Shown piece after piece: positions 13,959-22,666 of a stretch of DNA of 22,955 bases. The first letter of the stretch is position 1, and each line of letters opens with the position of its first letter. Source of the DNA: an uncultured Bacteroidales bacterium (GTDB lineage: Bacteria; Bacteroidota; Bacteroidia; Bacteroidales; F082); assembly GCA_905234765.1 (NCBI GenBank), contig CAJOIF010000035.1:1-22955 (forward strand), written 5' to 3'. The notes under the pieces were generated by a model. That model did no database searches. It saw only the letters and a list, made by a program, of their open reading frames with translations, and was not told the DNA's origin. Both the position numbers and the translations under genes were made by a program.

Positions 13959-16900
13959 TTATTTCTTCACGAACCTCTGCACCTGCGTCCCGCTCCCCGA
14001 AGTCATGCGAACAAAATAGATGCCTGAGGGCAGGTCCGTAGTACTGATTTCCACCTTATTGGTACAATTCCTTTGATTGTACACCATTGAACCCATGAGG
14101 TTGTAAATCTCCACATTATCAAGGGCCTCCTGAGCCTCAATGTTAAGTTTGTCGCTGACAGGGTTGGGGTAAATCAATGTGCTGTTACTAAACTCGCCAA
14201 CGCCCTCCAAGTCAATGAGATTGGCGGTCAGCGTACGGGTAATCGTGGCAGTGAAGGTATAGGTCGGCTCTTCGCTAACGACAACGCCCTCCTCGGTCCA
14301 GTTTTGGAAGACGAAGTTTTCAATGGGGGTGACGGTCAAAGTGACCTGATCGCCATAGTGGTATGTACCTTCACCCGTGACGTCGGCGCTTCCAGCCGGA
14401 TTAACACTGACCTTGATGTCGAGGGTCTGTGATTCAAAATTGGCCACAAGGCTATGGTTGCTGTAAACGTCAATAAAGTGGTTCGGGCTGGTAGCAACCA
14501 CCACACCGTTCTCCATCCAATTAACAAATTCATATCCTGGGGCGGGGTTAGCGTGAATTTGGATACTTTGACCATAGTTGTAAGTGCCTCCTCCAGTGAG
14601 GGTACCTCCATTTTCCGGATTGGCGGTAAGGGTAACCGTAAAGGTCTGTATTTGGAAATGCGCCACATAGGCTGCTGACTCGGTCACGGTGAAGGTGTAG
14701 GTGGCATTGGTTGAAACCTGTTGTCCGTTCTTGGTCCAATTAATAAAGTTATAACCTGTGGCAGGCGTGGCTGTCAAGGTGCAGCTCTGGCCATAGTTGA
14801 AGTTGCCGCCGCCACTTACCGTACCACCCGTAGTCGGGTCGGCCGAAGCGGTAATGGTATAGGACTGCGTCGTGAAGTGAGCCACCAAAGTGCGGTTGCC
14901 CGTAACAGTGAACTGATAGTTGGCATTGGTCGAAACAACATTGCCATTTTCAGTCCAATTGGTGAAAGCATAGCCGTTGCTAGCCGTGGCGATGACGGTG
15001 CAGTTGTCCCCATAATGGAAGGCACCACCACCTGTCACCGTACCGCCGTTGGTCGGGTCAGCCGAAAGTGTGATAGTGTAGTTCTGCTGGGTGAAATTGG
15101 CTACCAAGGTGCGGTTGCTGTTGACGGTGAAGGTATAGTTGGCGTTGGTGGAGACTACATTGCCGTTCTCCGTCCAGTTGGTGAAAGTGTAACCATTGTT
15201 GGCCGTGGCACTCAACGTGCAGCTTTGGCCATGATTATAAGTGCCGCCGCCTGTGACATTACCACCATTGGCCGGGTTGGCCGAAGCCGAGATGGTGTAG
15301 GTCTGCGCCGTAAAGTTGGCGACCAAAGTACGATTACTGTTCACCGTGAAAGTATAGTTGGCATTAGAGGAGACCACGTTGCCATTTTCGGTCCAGTTGG
15401 TGAAAGTGTAGCCTGCATTGGCCGTGGCAGAAACCGTGCAGGAAGTGCCCTGGTTAAAGGAGCCGCCTCCTGTGGCAGTACCGCCATTGGTCGGGTTGGC
15501 CGACACGGTGATTGTATAAGATTGCGGGGCACTACCCACATTGATGTCTTGGATGTAAGGCTGGCGTTGCGGCTTGGTGACCACGATACGCACCTGACCC
15601 GAGGTGATGCCTGATGCGACTGGCACACTGACCGTACCCGAAGTGGGTACCAGAGCCACGCCTTTCAGCACGTTGTTTTGCGAGATGGCCACATACGAAT
15701 CCGGTTGGGCACTCACTTGGAATGAGGTGGCTCCGGCGGGGAAGGTGCTGGCATGACTCACGTTGTTGGGAGAAGGATTCACGCGATAAGGCATGATGGA
15801 GCCATCGCCGAGCACGTGATAGGCCTGCCAGTAGTATGTTGGGCTGGAGCTGGTTTGATAGCCTCCCGTGTGGGAATAGCACACGGCCAAGTTACCCAAA
15901 AAGACAATGGAAGAAACGGTGTGGTAGGTGTCGTCCATCCAGATGCCATCGTAGCAGCCTGTGGCAGTGTTGTTGATGTTCGGGGTAGCATTGAAAGTGG
16001 TGGTCGCACCTACAGCAAAGTAATAGTCCTCGTACCAATAGGTGTTGGGGCAAGAACCAATGTAGGAATAAGCGGCCTTGTTCTCTGCACGAATCATGGC
16101 CTCACCGAAGCAGGTCGAGCTGTAGCCGAAGTTACCCGACAAACAGCAGTTGCCCATGGCGAGGAAGTACTTGTTGGTGTTGGTCAACTGGTTCACACCG
16201 CTGTTGGTCAGCTGGGGCTGATACCACATGTTGTTGTCGCCGTGGGCGGTGTAATTGACGAAACCGACACCCGTGCTCAACGAGTTATAGCAGCCGCTAT
16301 ATTGGCTCTGGTTCACGTGCGAGTTGACTTGGGTAAAGCCGTGAGCCGTATTATAATAATAGGTGGTAGCATAGTTGATGGTAGGTGCACCGACACGCGA
16401 GGTCCATTGGCTGTCCCAACCTGCGATAAGGGTCACGTTGTTCAGGTAGGTTGGGTCAGGCATGGTGTATTGCTCATATTGCAAAATCTTGTTGACGATG
16501 GCTGTAAGCTGTGTGGTGTTCTCCGCCGACATACGGCTGTAGAACATATCGGGGAAGTAATCGCTGTCGACAGAGCCATAATAAAGGTCTGTCACCTTGT
16601 TGGTGGAAGAGCCAGTGGTGTTCGGTACTTGCGCCACATCGCCCACAAGAACGAGGAAGGTCGGCGTTGAGCCTTGGTTCACGCCCGTGTTGTATAGATT
16701 CTGGACATAAGAACGGATGGCACTATAGGTAGAACCTGCTTGAGCCGTGGTCACCACGTTCAGGTAGAAGCCTTTCTGGGTTTTCCAATCAAGCCAAGGC
16801 TGCAAAGCGGTGAGGTAATTTTCAGGCGCAATCACGATCATGTGGACGGGATAGGCCATCAGGTCGGGGTGTTCAGTATAGACGTCGAGAATCTGGCGGT

Positions 16901-17579
16901 AGTTGAACATCTGACTATAAACATCGTTGAAGTAAGGGCTATAGGTGTTCACCAACATACGTTCTGTTTCGGCATAATCGGCGCCATCAAAGCTGACTTC
17001 CACCTCAATGTCATTGAACACACGCAAGGTGTTGGAAGCGGGGTTATAACTCACTGGGTTGATGACCAACGAGCCGATTCTGATACCGCGCATCGTGCCT
17101 TGCACTTCAATCGTCGCTTCAGGCATCGTGGCAAGGCTACGGGTTTGGTAGGCTGCGGCATTGTATACAAACTCGACATCCTCAGGTCTTTGGTCCTTAC
17201 GGACAGAAGGCTGATGCGGCAGGATGGTACCGATGCCGAAGTCGGAGAGGTTGTAATCTGTTGTCGTGTAATTGATTACGTTGACGCGAGGTGTGGCACC
17301 GAAAGGTACGGCTAACAGCTGGTGCGAGGCAGGCAATTCGGGGGTACCGATTTCGCCTGAGGCGTAGGTGCCTTCGATGGCGATTTCGGAGAAGGTGCCT
17401 CTTTCTGTGGCCACTTCCATGCTCTCGATGGAGCCATAGCTGAACGTGGCGCGGAAATGGGAGAACTCACTCTTCGTGATTTCCGACTTTGTTTCATGGC
17501 GCAAGTCAATGCGGCCATTCTGGGCCATGGCGAACAATGTGCTCATGGCCAACACTAATAGAATGGATACTTTTTTCAT
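13959..17579 (-). CDS. C25 (gingipain-like) cysteine protease with six InlB-like repeats and T9SS sorting domain
   Basis: The 1206-residue secreted protease has a signal peptide (1-19), a propeptide-like region (about 20-230) with EIGTPELPASHQLLAVPFG (76-94), and a C25 catalytic domain (about 245-600). The catalytic histidine is in NYTAHGD (His446), and the nucleophile is in MGNCCLSGNFGY (Cys479 by alignment with gingipain, Cys478 adjacent), followed by CFGEAMIR. A beta domain (about 605-685) leads to six tandem 73-residue repeats (686-1123) of the divergent InlB B-repeat type, each with a GGG..YG turn and an NWTENG core. The type A sorting domain is at about 1124-1206 (IYPNPVSDKLNIEA ... GIYFVRMTS). 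Cleavage specificity cannot be told. It has its own promoter 23 nt upstream and a terminator beyond its stop. Confidence 0.92.
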   Translation of the reverse strand: MKKVSILLVLAMSTLFAMAQNGRIDLRHETKSEITKSEFSHFRATFSYGSIESMEVATERGTFSEIAIEGTYASGEIGTPELPASHQLLAVPFGATPRVNVINYTTTDYNLSDFGIGTILPHQPSVRKDQRPEDVEFVYNAAAYQTRSLATMPEATIEVQGTMRGIRIGSLVINPVSYNPASNTLRVFNDIEVEVSFDGADYAETERMLVNTYSPYFNDVYSQMFNYRQILDVYTEHPDLMAYPVHMIVIAPENYLTALQPWLDWKTQKGFYLNVVTTAQAGSTYSAIRSYVQNLYNTGVNQGSTPTFLVLVGDVAQVPNTTGSSTNKVTDLYYGSVDSDYFPDMFYSRMSAENTTQLTAIVNKILQYEQYTMPDPTYLNNVTLIAGWDSQWTSRVGAPTINYATTYYYNTAHGFTQVNSHVNQSQYSGCYNSLSTGVGFVNYTAHGDNNMWYQPQLTNSGVNQLTNTNKYFLAMGNCCLSGNFGYSSTCFGEAMIRAENKAAYSYIGSCPNTYWYEDYYFAVGATTTFNATPNINNTATGCYDGIWMDDTYHTVSSIVFLGNLAVCYSHTGGYQTSSSPTYYWQAYHVLGDGSIMPYRVNPSPNNVSHASTFPAGATSFQVSAQPDSYVAISQNNVLKGVALVPTSGTVSVPVASGITSGQVRIVVTKPQRQPYIQDINVGSAPQSYTITVSANPTNGGTATGGGSFNQGTSCTVSATANAGYTFTNWTENGNVVSSNANYTFTVNSNRTLVANFTAQTYTISASANPANGGNVTGGGTYNHGQSCTLSATANNGYTFTNWTENGNVVSTNANYTFTVNSNRTLVANFTQQNYTITLSADPTNGGTVTGGGAFHYGDNCTVIATASNGYAFTNWTENGNVVSTNANYQFTVTGNRTLVAHFTTQSYTITASADPTTGGTVSGGGNFNYGQSCTLTATPATGYNFINWTKNGQQVSTNATYTFTVTESAAYVAHFQIQTFTVTLTANPENGGTLTGGGTYNYGQSIQIHANPAPGYEFVNWMENGVVVATSPNHFIDVYSNHSLVANFESQTLDIKVSVNPAGSADVTGEGTYHYGDQVTLTVTPIENFVFQNWTEEGVVVSEEPTYTFTATITRTLTANLIDLEGVGEFSNSTLIYPNPVSDKLNIEAQEALDNVEIYNLMGSMVYNQRNCTNKVEISTTDLPSGIYFVRMTSGSGTQVQRFVKK
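14211..15524 (-). repeat. Six tandem 219-bp coding repeats in the C25 protease
   Basis: Six in-frame units of exactly 73 codons each encode residues 686-1123. The first three are the most alike (blocks such as FTNWTENGNVVS are identical), while units 4 to 6 diverge progressively. This fits repeated recent duplication at the catalytic-domain side. The units are predicted beta-rich spacer or adhesive modules. Confidence 0.9.
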
Positions 17580-17602
17580 CTTTTTATTAATAATTTCGGG
17601 CG

Positions 17603-17634
17603 CAAAAATAAGAAAATCAGCTCATCCAAAACAA
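17603..17634 (-). promoter_or_regulatory. Bacteroidota-type promoter for the C25 protease
   Basis: TATTTTTG followed by CGCCC on the minus strand (17610 down to 17603) matches the -7 motif. Upstream TTTG (17630-17627) and TTG (17634-17632) give spacers of 16 and 21 nt. The motif ends 23 nt before the ATG. Confidence 0.65.
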
Positions 17635-17672
17635 TAAAAACTGACGAAAATGGATTTTTCTTCCAATAAAAG

Positions 17673-20249
17673 CTATCGCGTCCCCAATATGGCGGCATTC
17701 TTAAATTGCTTCACCTTGCCCTCGAAGTTAAAGACTTCGGTCACCACGACGTACACGCCAACGGGAAGACGGTTGCCGTGGTCGTCCAAGCCATTCCACA
17801 ACACGCTCCCCTCCTGTCCTACCAGTTCGCCTTTGGCCAAATGCCGTACAAGCTGTCCGGCCACGTTGAAGATGTAAACATTCATCGTGTAGCCCGCCTC
17901 GTCGAAACGGTAGTTGATAAAACAGGCATCGTCGTAGCCGTCGCCATCAGGTGAGAAGATGTCGGGGCTGATGGCGATTTCGTCCTGCGAAGGCTCGGCG
18001 CTCTGCATCATGGAGTTGGGTTGACCTGGCGTACCGAAATGCACCTGCTCGGCAGCAGAATGCCAGTTGTCAGGATTCATTGACGGCAAGTCGAAACTGA
18101 CCCGCTCCAGCGACACACCCTTGGTCTCCTTGAGCAGCGGATAATGCATCTTCTCGGAGAAACGCATGAAGTCGACCATCACACCGTTCTTGCCCATCAG
18201 AATGGCCGTACCGCCTGCGTTGGCGTAACTCGGGAACGAAGCCATCTGCACATAGTTGTCAGTCGAACAATCGTACTGTTGGCCTACAATCTCGCTGTTG
18301 GTGGAAAGCAGCACATAAGTTCTTGGCAAAAACAAGCGGCTTTCTTCGCAGATTTCTTTCAGGGTCGTGTCAGCAGGATTGGGGAAACTCTCTTTGATGA
18401 CACCAAGCATCAACGTATTGAGTTCGAAGGTCTTATCAGTGTTGTTGTAAAGTTCTACATAGTCCACGCCTGGCGCGATGGGGTCGAAAAGGATTTCATT
18501 GATGAGAATCTCGCCTTTTTCAACATCGTAGGGAATGCCGAACAGCACCCTCGTATCGGGTTCTATCGTGGTGCCCACACAATTCGTGACCTCATTAATC
18601 AATAAGGTATAGACAACCCCTTCTTCGAAACCATGCTCAAAAAGCAAGCCCACATAATTGGGATTTAATGGATTGAACTCCACCTGTTGCGGGTGTTCGT
18701 TCGTCTCCTCAACCAAGAAATGCTGCACCTCGAAGCTGCCTGTCTCCATCTGCTGGTCGAACCAAAGCTGTACGATGTAGTCGGCAAACATGCTCACGCG
18801 TTCCACCTTGGGTCGGATGTCATTGGTGCCGTCAACGGAATTGACGCGTCCTGGCGTACCGCCCGAGGCATCCTCCGAAGCCTTCCAGTTGGAGGCTCCC
18901 GCACAAGGGTTGAATGGGTCGATCTGCTCCACCGACCAACCACCGTCATCCTTGTCGGAATCGTGATACCATGTGTTGCTGAAATTGGCCCTCGAAACGA
19001 GCGTCCCGTTTTTGCTGTAAAGATACATTGCCGAAGAGCTGTTGCCCACCGAGAAACTACTGAAACCAATGCAGTCACCATACTGCCGCAGTTCGGCAAC
19101 GGCATCATTGTGGCATAAGATGACATAGCCATGCGGTGCAAGGACAAAACTGCCAAAACTGTTGTCGTTGCTTCCAATCTGGATTTGCCAGTCTTTCAGG
19201 TCTATACCGAACTCCGTAGTATTGTAAAGCTCCACATACTCCCATTCGGGCAAGCCCACCACTGGATTCGGATCAGCCATGATTTCATTGATGACGATGT
19301 CGTATTGCGAAGCCTCGTAAATGGAGAAAGTGAAAGAGGCCGACTCCAACATATTGCCCCACAAATCCTTCACTTGACTGACCGACAGCGTATAATTCAC
19401 GCCGTTACCGATTTCACGCTCGAACTCAAGCACCACCTTGGCTACATTGTCGCCAAAAGCGGCCGACAATGGACTCCCCAAGCCGTTGTTGACCGAATAA
19501 TGGGTGACATCGAGTGCCGAGGCTTCGTTAAGGGCCTCATTGAACGACAATTGCAGGTGCGTCAAGTCAAGGACCTCACAATTCAATAGCATGGGCGGTT
19601 CGTGGTCGACGATGCGCGGGCCCACATAAACGTTGTCGAAATACACCTTTTTGCCATTGCTTGCCGTAAAGATGGAGCAAAGGCCAAAATAGCCGTTCCT
19701 ACCTAAAACATCATCAACACCTTGTGCCTCAATAACATAAACCCCGCTGTTATCGTAACATGTCTGCAACATCCAATGGCCCTCACGGTCGCAGTTCACC
19801 TTAACCGACACGGCAAACGACGATGCGACGGCTCCTTCCGTGCCGCGACACACGCTCTGTTGCCCTTCGGTATCCTTACGGAATAACTCTATGGCATCGC
19901 TACTGCCCGCTTCACCAAAACGCAGGAAATAGCCCGTGGTCACATTCTGCAAATCGGCGTTGTCGGCACTGAGCCACACATCAGTGAAGTTGTTTCCCGA
20001 GGGCGCAAAAGCCTCCCGAATCCAAAACTGCCATTCCATCGACTCGTATTCCGCGATAGGAAGGGAAAGGTAGGCCGTCCCTGCTTCCTCCGCATTTAGT
20101 TGCAGTTGCAAGCTGCTATTGATGATGAACTTGTCTGGCATGCCTGACCACGTGGGGTTTTGCGTAAAATCGCCGTCGGAAAAGTCGTCGGTGACTTGGG
20201 CGAAGAGTGACAGCGGCAGGAACAACAAAAACAGGAGTATCTTTTTCAT
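17673..20249 (-). CDS. Lamin-tail-domain surface protein with FlgD/gliding-type C-terminal domain
   Basis: The 858-residue secreted protein begins with a signal peptide (MKKILLFLLFLPLSLFAQ, 1-18). Next are a jelly-roll-like domain (about 20-212), an Ig-like domain (about 217-310; YTLSVSQVKDLWGN), a first lamin tail domain (about 316-470; IVINEIMADPNP, WEYVELYNTT), a second Ig-like domain (about 478-575) and a second lamin tail domain (about 580-745; ILINEILFDPIAPGVDYVELYNNT). The C-terminal domain (about 755-858) reads SPDIFSPDGDGYDD ... LWNGLDDHGNRLPVGVYVV, like FlgD-type Ig or gliding-motility-associated (type B-like) domains, not the type A sorting domain of its neighbours. I start at ATG 20249, because the in-frame ATG at 20273 lies within the promoter -7 motif (20271-20278). 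No catalytic site is visible; a surface or adhesive role is inference. Confidence 0.88.
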   Translation of the reverse strand: MKKILLFLLFLPLSLFAQVTDDFSDGDFTQNPTWSGMPDKFIINSSLQLQLNAEEAGTAYLSLPIAEYESMEWQFWIREAFAPSGNNFTDVWLSADNADLQNVTTGYFLRFGEAGSSDAIELFRKDTEGQQSVCRGTEGAVASSFAVSVKVNCDREGHWMLQTCYDNSGVYVIEAQGVDDVLGRNGYFGLCSIFTASNGKKVYFDNVYVGPRIVDHEPPMLLNCEVLDLTHLQLSFNEALNEASALDVTHYSVNNGLGSPLSAAFGDNVAKVVLEFEREIGNGVNYTLSVSQVKDLWGNMLESASFTFSIYEASQYDIVINEIMADPNPVVGLPEWEYVELYNTTEFGIDLKDWQIQIGSNDNSFGSFVLAPHGYVILCHNDAVAELRQYGDCIGFSSFSVGNSSSAMYLYSKNGTLVSRANFSNTWYHDSDKDDGGWSVEQIDPFNPCAGASNWKASEDASGGTPGRVNSVDGTNDIRPKVERVSMFADYIVQLWFDQQMETGSFEVQHFLVEETNEHPQQVEFNPLNPNYVGLLFEHGFEEGVVYTLLINEVTNCVGTTIEPDTRVLFGIPYDVEKGEILINEILFDPIAPGVDYVELYNNTDKTFELNTLMLGVIKESFPNPADTTLKEICEESRLFLPRTYVLLSTNSEIVGQQYDCSTDNYVQMASFPSYANAGGTAILMGKNGVMVDFMRFSEKMHYPLLKETKGVSLERVSFDLPSMNPDNWHSAAEQVHFGTPGQPNSMMQSAEPSQDEIAISPDIFSPDGDGYDDACFINYRFDEAGYTMNVYIFNVAGQLVRHLAKGELVGQEGSVLWNGLDDHGNRLPVGVYVVVTEVFNFEGKVKQFKNAAILGTR

Positions 20250-20270
20250 TTTGCGCAGGTTTTGATTCGG

Positions 20271-20302
20271 CAAAAATAGAAAAAAGCGGCCACCGAATCA
20301 AA
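20271..20302 (-). promoter_or_regulatory. Bacteroidota-type promoter for the lamin-tail-domain gene
   Basis: TATTTTTG followed by CCG on the minus strand (20278 down to 20271) is the -7 motif, and TTTG (20302-20299) is the -33 motif with a 20-nt spacer, the best match in the window. It ends 21 nt before the ATG. The -33 motif sits in the loop region of the terminator of the preceding S46 gene. Confidence 0.75.
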
Positions 20303-20319
20303 TCGGCGACCGCTTTTTT
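20280..20319 (-). terminator. Intrinsic terminator of the S46 peptidase gene
   Basis: AAAAAAGCGG (20280-20289) pairs with CCGCTTTTTT (20310-20319). An inner CCGA/TCGG pair is separated from it by a three-base mismatch. It starts 17 nt after the S46 stop (20337) and ends in six T on the transcribed strand. Confidence 0.8.
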
Positions 20320-20336
20320 ATGGAAATGTGGTTTGC

Positions 20337-22550
20337 TTAGATTTTCTCTTCTTCCACACGGATGGGTTTCGGTTCACTCTTCTTGATGTCGAGCTCGTCG
20401 ATGAGGTTAGTGGCACCAGCGTACTTGTCGATGATAAAGAGCACGTAGCGGATGTCCACGTTGATAGTACGCTGCAGTTTGGGCTCGAAGTTGACGTCGC
20501 CACTCATGGCTTCCCAGTTGCCGTCGAAGGCCAGGCCGATAAGTTGACCCTTGCCGTTCATGATGGGGCTACCGGAGTTACCACCTGTGATGTCGTTGGT
20601 TGACAGGAAACACACCACGAGTTCACCATTGTCATCGGCATAGGCACCGAAGTCTTTCTTCTCGATGAGGTCAATGAGGCGTTTGGGAGCGTCAAACTCG
20701 TAGTCGCCAGGCACATACTTTTCAAGGATACCATTGGCAGTACAGATGTAGTCGTAATGCACAGCGTCGGCAGGCATGTAGTCTTGCACCGAGCCATAGC
20801 TCATACGCATCGTTGAGTTGGCATCGGGATAGAGGCTCTTGCCAGGTTGGGTGTCGGCATAGTATTCGCGCAATCCCTTCACAAAAACATGGTCGTTCTC
20901 GCTCACAGTTTGCATGGCCATACGGTAAGGAACCATGTGGTCAGTCAGCACTTCCATCATCGAGGCGTTCATGATATAGGCATAGTCCTTGCCGATTTTC
21001 TTGGGTTTCGGGTTGTCCAAGAAAGCCTTGATGCTCTCGGGCGTGGCGAAGATAGAATTCTCATAGACATCATCGGCAAAAGCATCGATGTCGCCTTTGA
21101 ATTTTTTATCGATGAGATTGTACACCTCAGGCAGTTCTTCGGCTTTGAATGCGTTCTTGTAGGTCTTCAGCATCTCGGCAAAGGTCTTCTTCTCTACTTT
21201 CGGGTCGGTCTCGGCAAAGAGGTCGTCAACGTTCATTTCCTTTAGGATGCCCAACGCAAGCGCTTCGGCTTCCTTATCCTTTGCCAAATAGCTTTGGTAG
21301 TAGGTATTGAACATGGCGGCGATGCCAGCGGCACCGGTTCTAGCGACAAAGTTGGGATAATAGATGAACTTGGCCACACCACCCAGATTCTTATAGGCTT
21401 CTTTCAGATTCTGAAGGGCATCTTTGTATTCGGTTTTATTGTTGGTGTTCACCCAATTGGTGTAATCGTTCTCCAAGGCGACCTTGCTCTCGCTGACCTT
21501 GTTTTTGCGGAGCATCTTGCACTGGCCGATGAAGTTTTTCCAGGTGTTGGCGAGGCTGGCGTGGTTGTCAGCATACATCAAGTTGATGTGCTGATCCACC
21601 TTCATATACTCTTCCATCACTTCGAGTTGTTTGCCGAAGATGTCGACAATCATCGGATAAAAAGTGTCTACGTTGTAGTCGATGCCGTAGCTTGACATAT
21701 AACGCTCGGTGCTGCCGGGGAAGCCCCAGATCATGGTGAAGTCGTCTTTTTGGACACCGTCAAGGCTGATGGGAAGGTGGTGCTTGGGCGTCAGCGGCAC
21801 GTTGTCCTTGCTGTAGGCGGCGGGGTTACCATCCTTGTCGGCATAGACGCGGAAGATGCTGAAGTCGCCAGTGTGACGGGGCCACATCCAGTTGTCGGTG
21901 TCGCCACCAAACTTGCCGATTGACTCGTTGGCCACGCCCACGAGACGCACATCGGGGAACACCTGATAGACGAACATGTAGTACTCATTGCCCTCAAAGA
22001 AGCCTTTAATGACAGGGTTGTACTTGCCGTCTTCTGAAGCGGCGGTTTCCAACTCCTTGATCTTCTTGCGGATGGCAGCCTGTTGTTCCATGTGTTCCAT
22101 GTCTTCAGTCACCACGCCGAGGACCTCATTGGTGACGTCTTCCATGCGGATGAGGAAGCTGGCGGTCATTTCGGGAGCGGGCAGTTCCTCGCCGTAATTC
22201 TTGGCCCAGAAGCCGTCGCGAAGGTAGTCGTGCTGGTCGGAGCTGAGCTTTTGCACGGCACCGTAGCCGCAGTGGTGGTTGGTGAACAGCAAGCCGTGCT
22301 CGCTGACGATTTCGCCGGTGCAGAAGAAGCCACGAGGCATGGGTTCGCTGCCCAGACCCACGATGGCGTCTTTCAGACTGCTGTGGTTGATGCTGTAAAG
22401 CTCTTCAGGGGTCAGCTGAAGACCCATCTTTTGCATGTCAACATAATTCAGGCGCTCGACGAACATCGGGAGCCACATGCCTTCATCGGCATACACGCGG
22501 CCAACCGAAACGAGGATGGCCATTGCAATGATTCCTAATACTTTTTTCAT
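20337..22550 (-). CDS. dpp7: S46 family dipeptidyl peptidase, DPP7 type
   Basis: The 737-residue periplasmic serine exopeptidase removes dipeptides from peptide N-termini. The signal peptide is at 1-21 (to VYADEG). Catalytic blocks are intact: TNHHCGYGA (90-98, active histidine), FGGDTDNWMWPRHTGDFS (aspartate region) and TGGNSGSP (nucleophile Ser659), with the helical regulatory domain between. The residue 18 after the serine, in LAFDGNWE, is glycine (677). In Porphyromonas gingivalis this position is Gly673 in DPP7 (hydrophobic P1) and Arg673 in DPP11 (acidic P1), so DPP7-like specificity is inferred. I start at ATG 22550 (MKKVLGII), because the upstream ATG at 22610 would put 20 residues before the signal. 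It lies downstream of a C69 dipeptidase gene on the same strand, and a terminator follows it. Confidence 0.93.
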   Translation of the reverse strand: MKKVLGIIAMAILVSVGRVYADEGMWLPMFVERLNYVDMQKMGLQLTPEELYSINHSSLKDAIVGLGSEPMPRGFFCTGEIVSEHGLLFTNHHCGYGAVQKLSSDQHDYLRDGFWAKNYGEELPAPEMTASFLIRMEDVTNEVLGVVTEDMEHMEQQAAIRKKIKELETAASEDGKYNPVIKGFFEGNEYYMFVYQVFPDVRLVGVANESIGKFGGDTDNWMWPRHTGDFSIFRVYADKDGNPAAYSKDNVPLTPKHHLPISLDGVQKDDFTMIWGFPGSTERYMSSYGIDYNVDTFYPMIVDIFGKQLEVMEEYMKVDQHINLMYADNHASLANTWKNFIGQCKMLRKNKVSESKVALENDYTNWVNTNNKTEYKDALQNLKEAYKNLGGVAKFIYYPNFVARTGAAGIAAMFNTYYQSYLAKDKEAEALALGILKEMNVDDLFAETDPKVEKKTFAEMLKTYKNAFKAEELPEVYNLIDKKFKGDIDAFADDVYENSIFATPESIKAFLDNPKPKKIGKDYAYIMNASMMEVLTDHMVPYRMAMQTVSENDHVFVKGLREYYADTQPGKSLYPDANSTMRMSYGSVQDYMPADAVHYDYICTANGILEKYVPGDYEFDAPKRLIDLIEKKDFGAYADDNGELVVCFLSTNDITGGNSGSPIMNGKGQLIGLAFDGNWEAMSGDVNFEPKLQRTINVDIRYVLFIIDKYAGATNLIDELDIKKSEPKPIRVEEEKI

Positions 22551-22592
22551 TGATTGATTATTTAATGTGTAATTGTAGATGCATATTTTTGA

Positions 22593-22664
22593 CGCGAGAC
22601 TGCGGGACACGAGACCGCGAGACTCTGGTTGTCCCGTGTCCCGAAGTCCCGTGTCCCGAAGTCC
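22593..22664. repeat. Intergenic direct and inverted GC-rich micro-repeats
   Basis: GTCCCGTGTCCCGAA occurs twice in tandem (22631-22645 and 22646-22660) plus a partial copy. CGCGAGACT occurs at 22593-22601 and 22616-22624. CGGGACACGAGAC (22603-22615) pairs with GTCCCGTGTCCCG (22631-22643) with one mismatch. The whole gap between the C69 and S46 genes is built from these short units. Confidence 0.75.
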
Positions 22665-22666
22665 AA

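Noticed and set aside
14721..16670. Two plus-strand ORFs (297 and 305 codons) opposite the C25 protease
   Set aside because: One repeats with the 219-bp units simply because it is their complement; neither shows family features.
17635..17672. Possible terminator after the lamin-tail gene
   Set aside because: Only a four-base stem (TGGA/TCCA) precedes a T-run, too weak to call.
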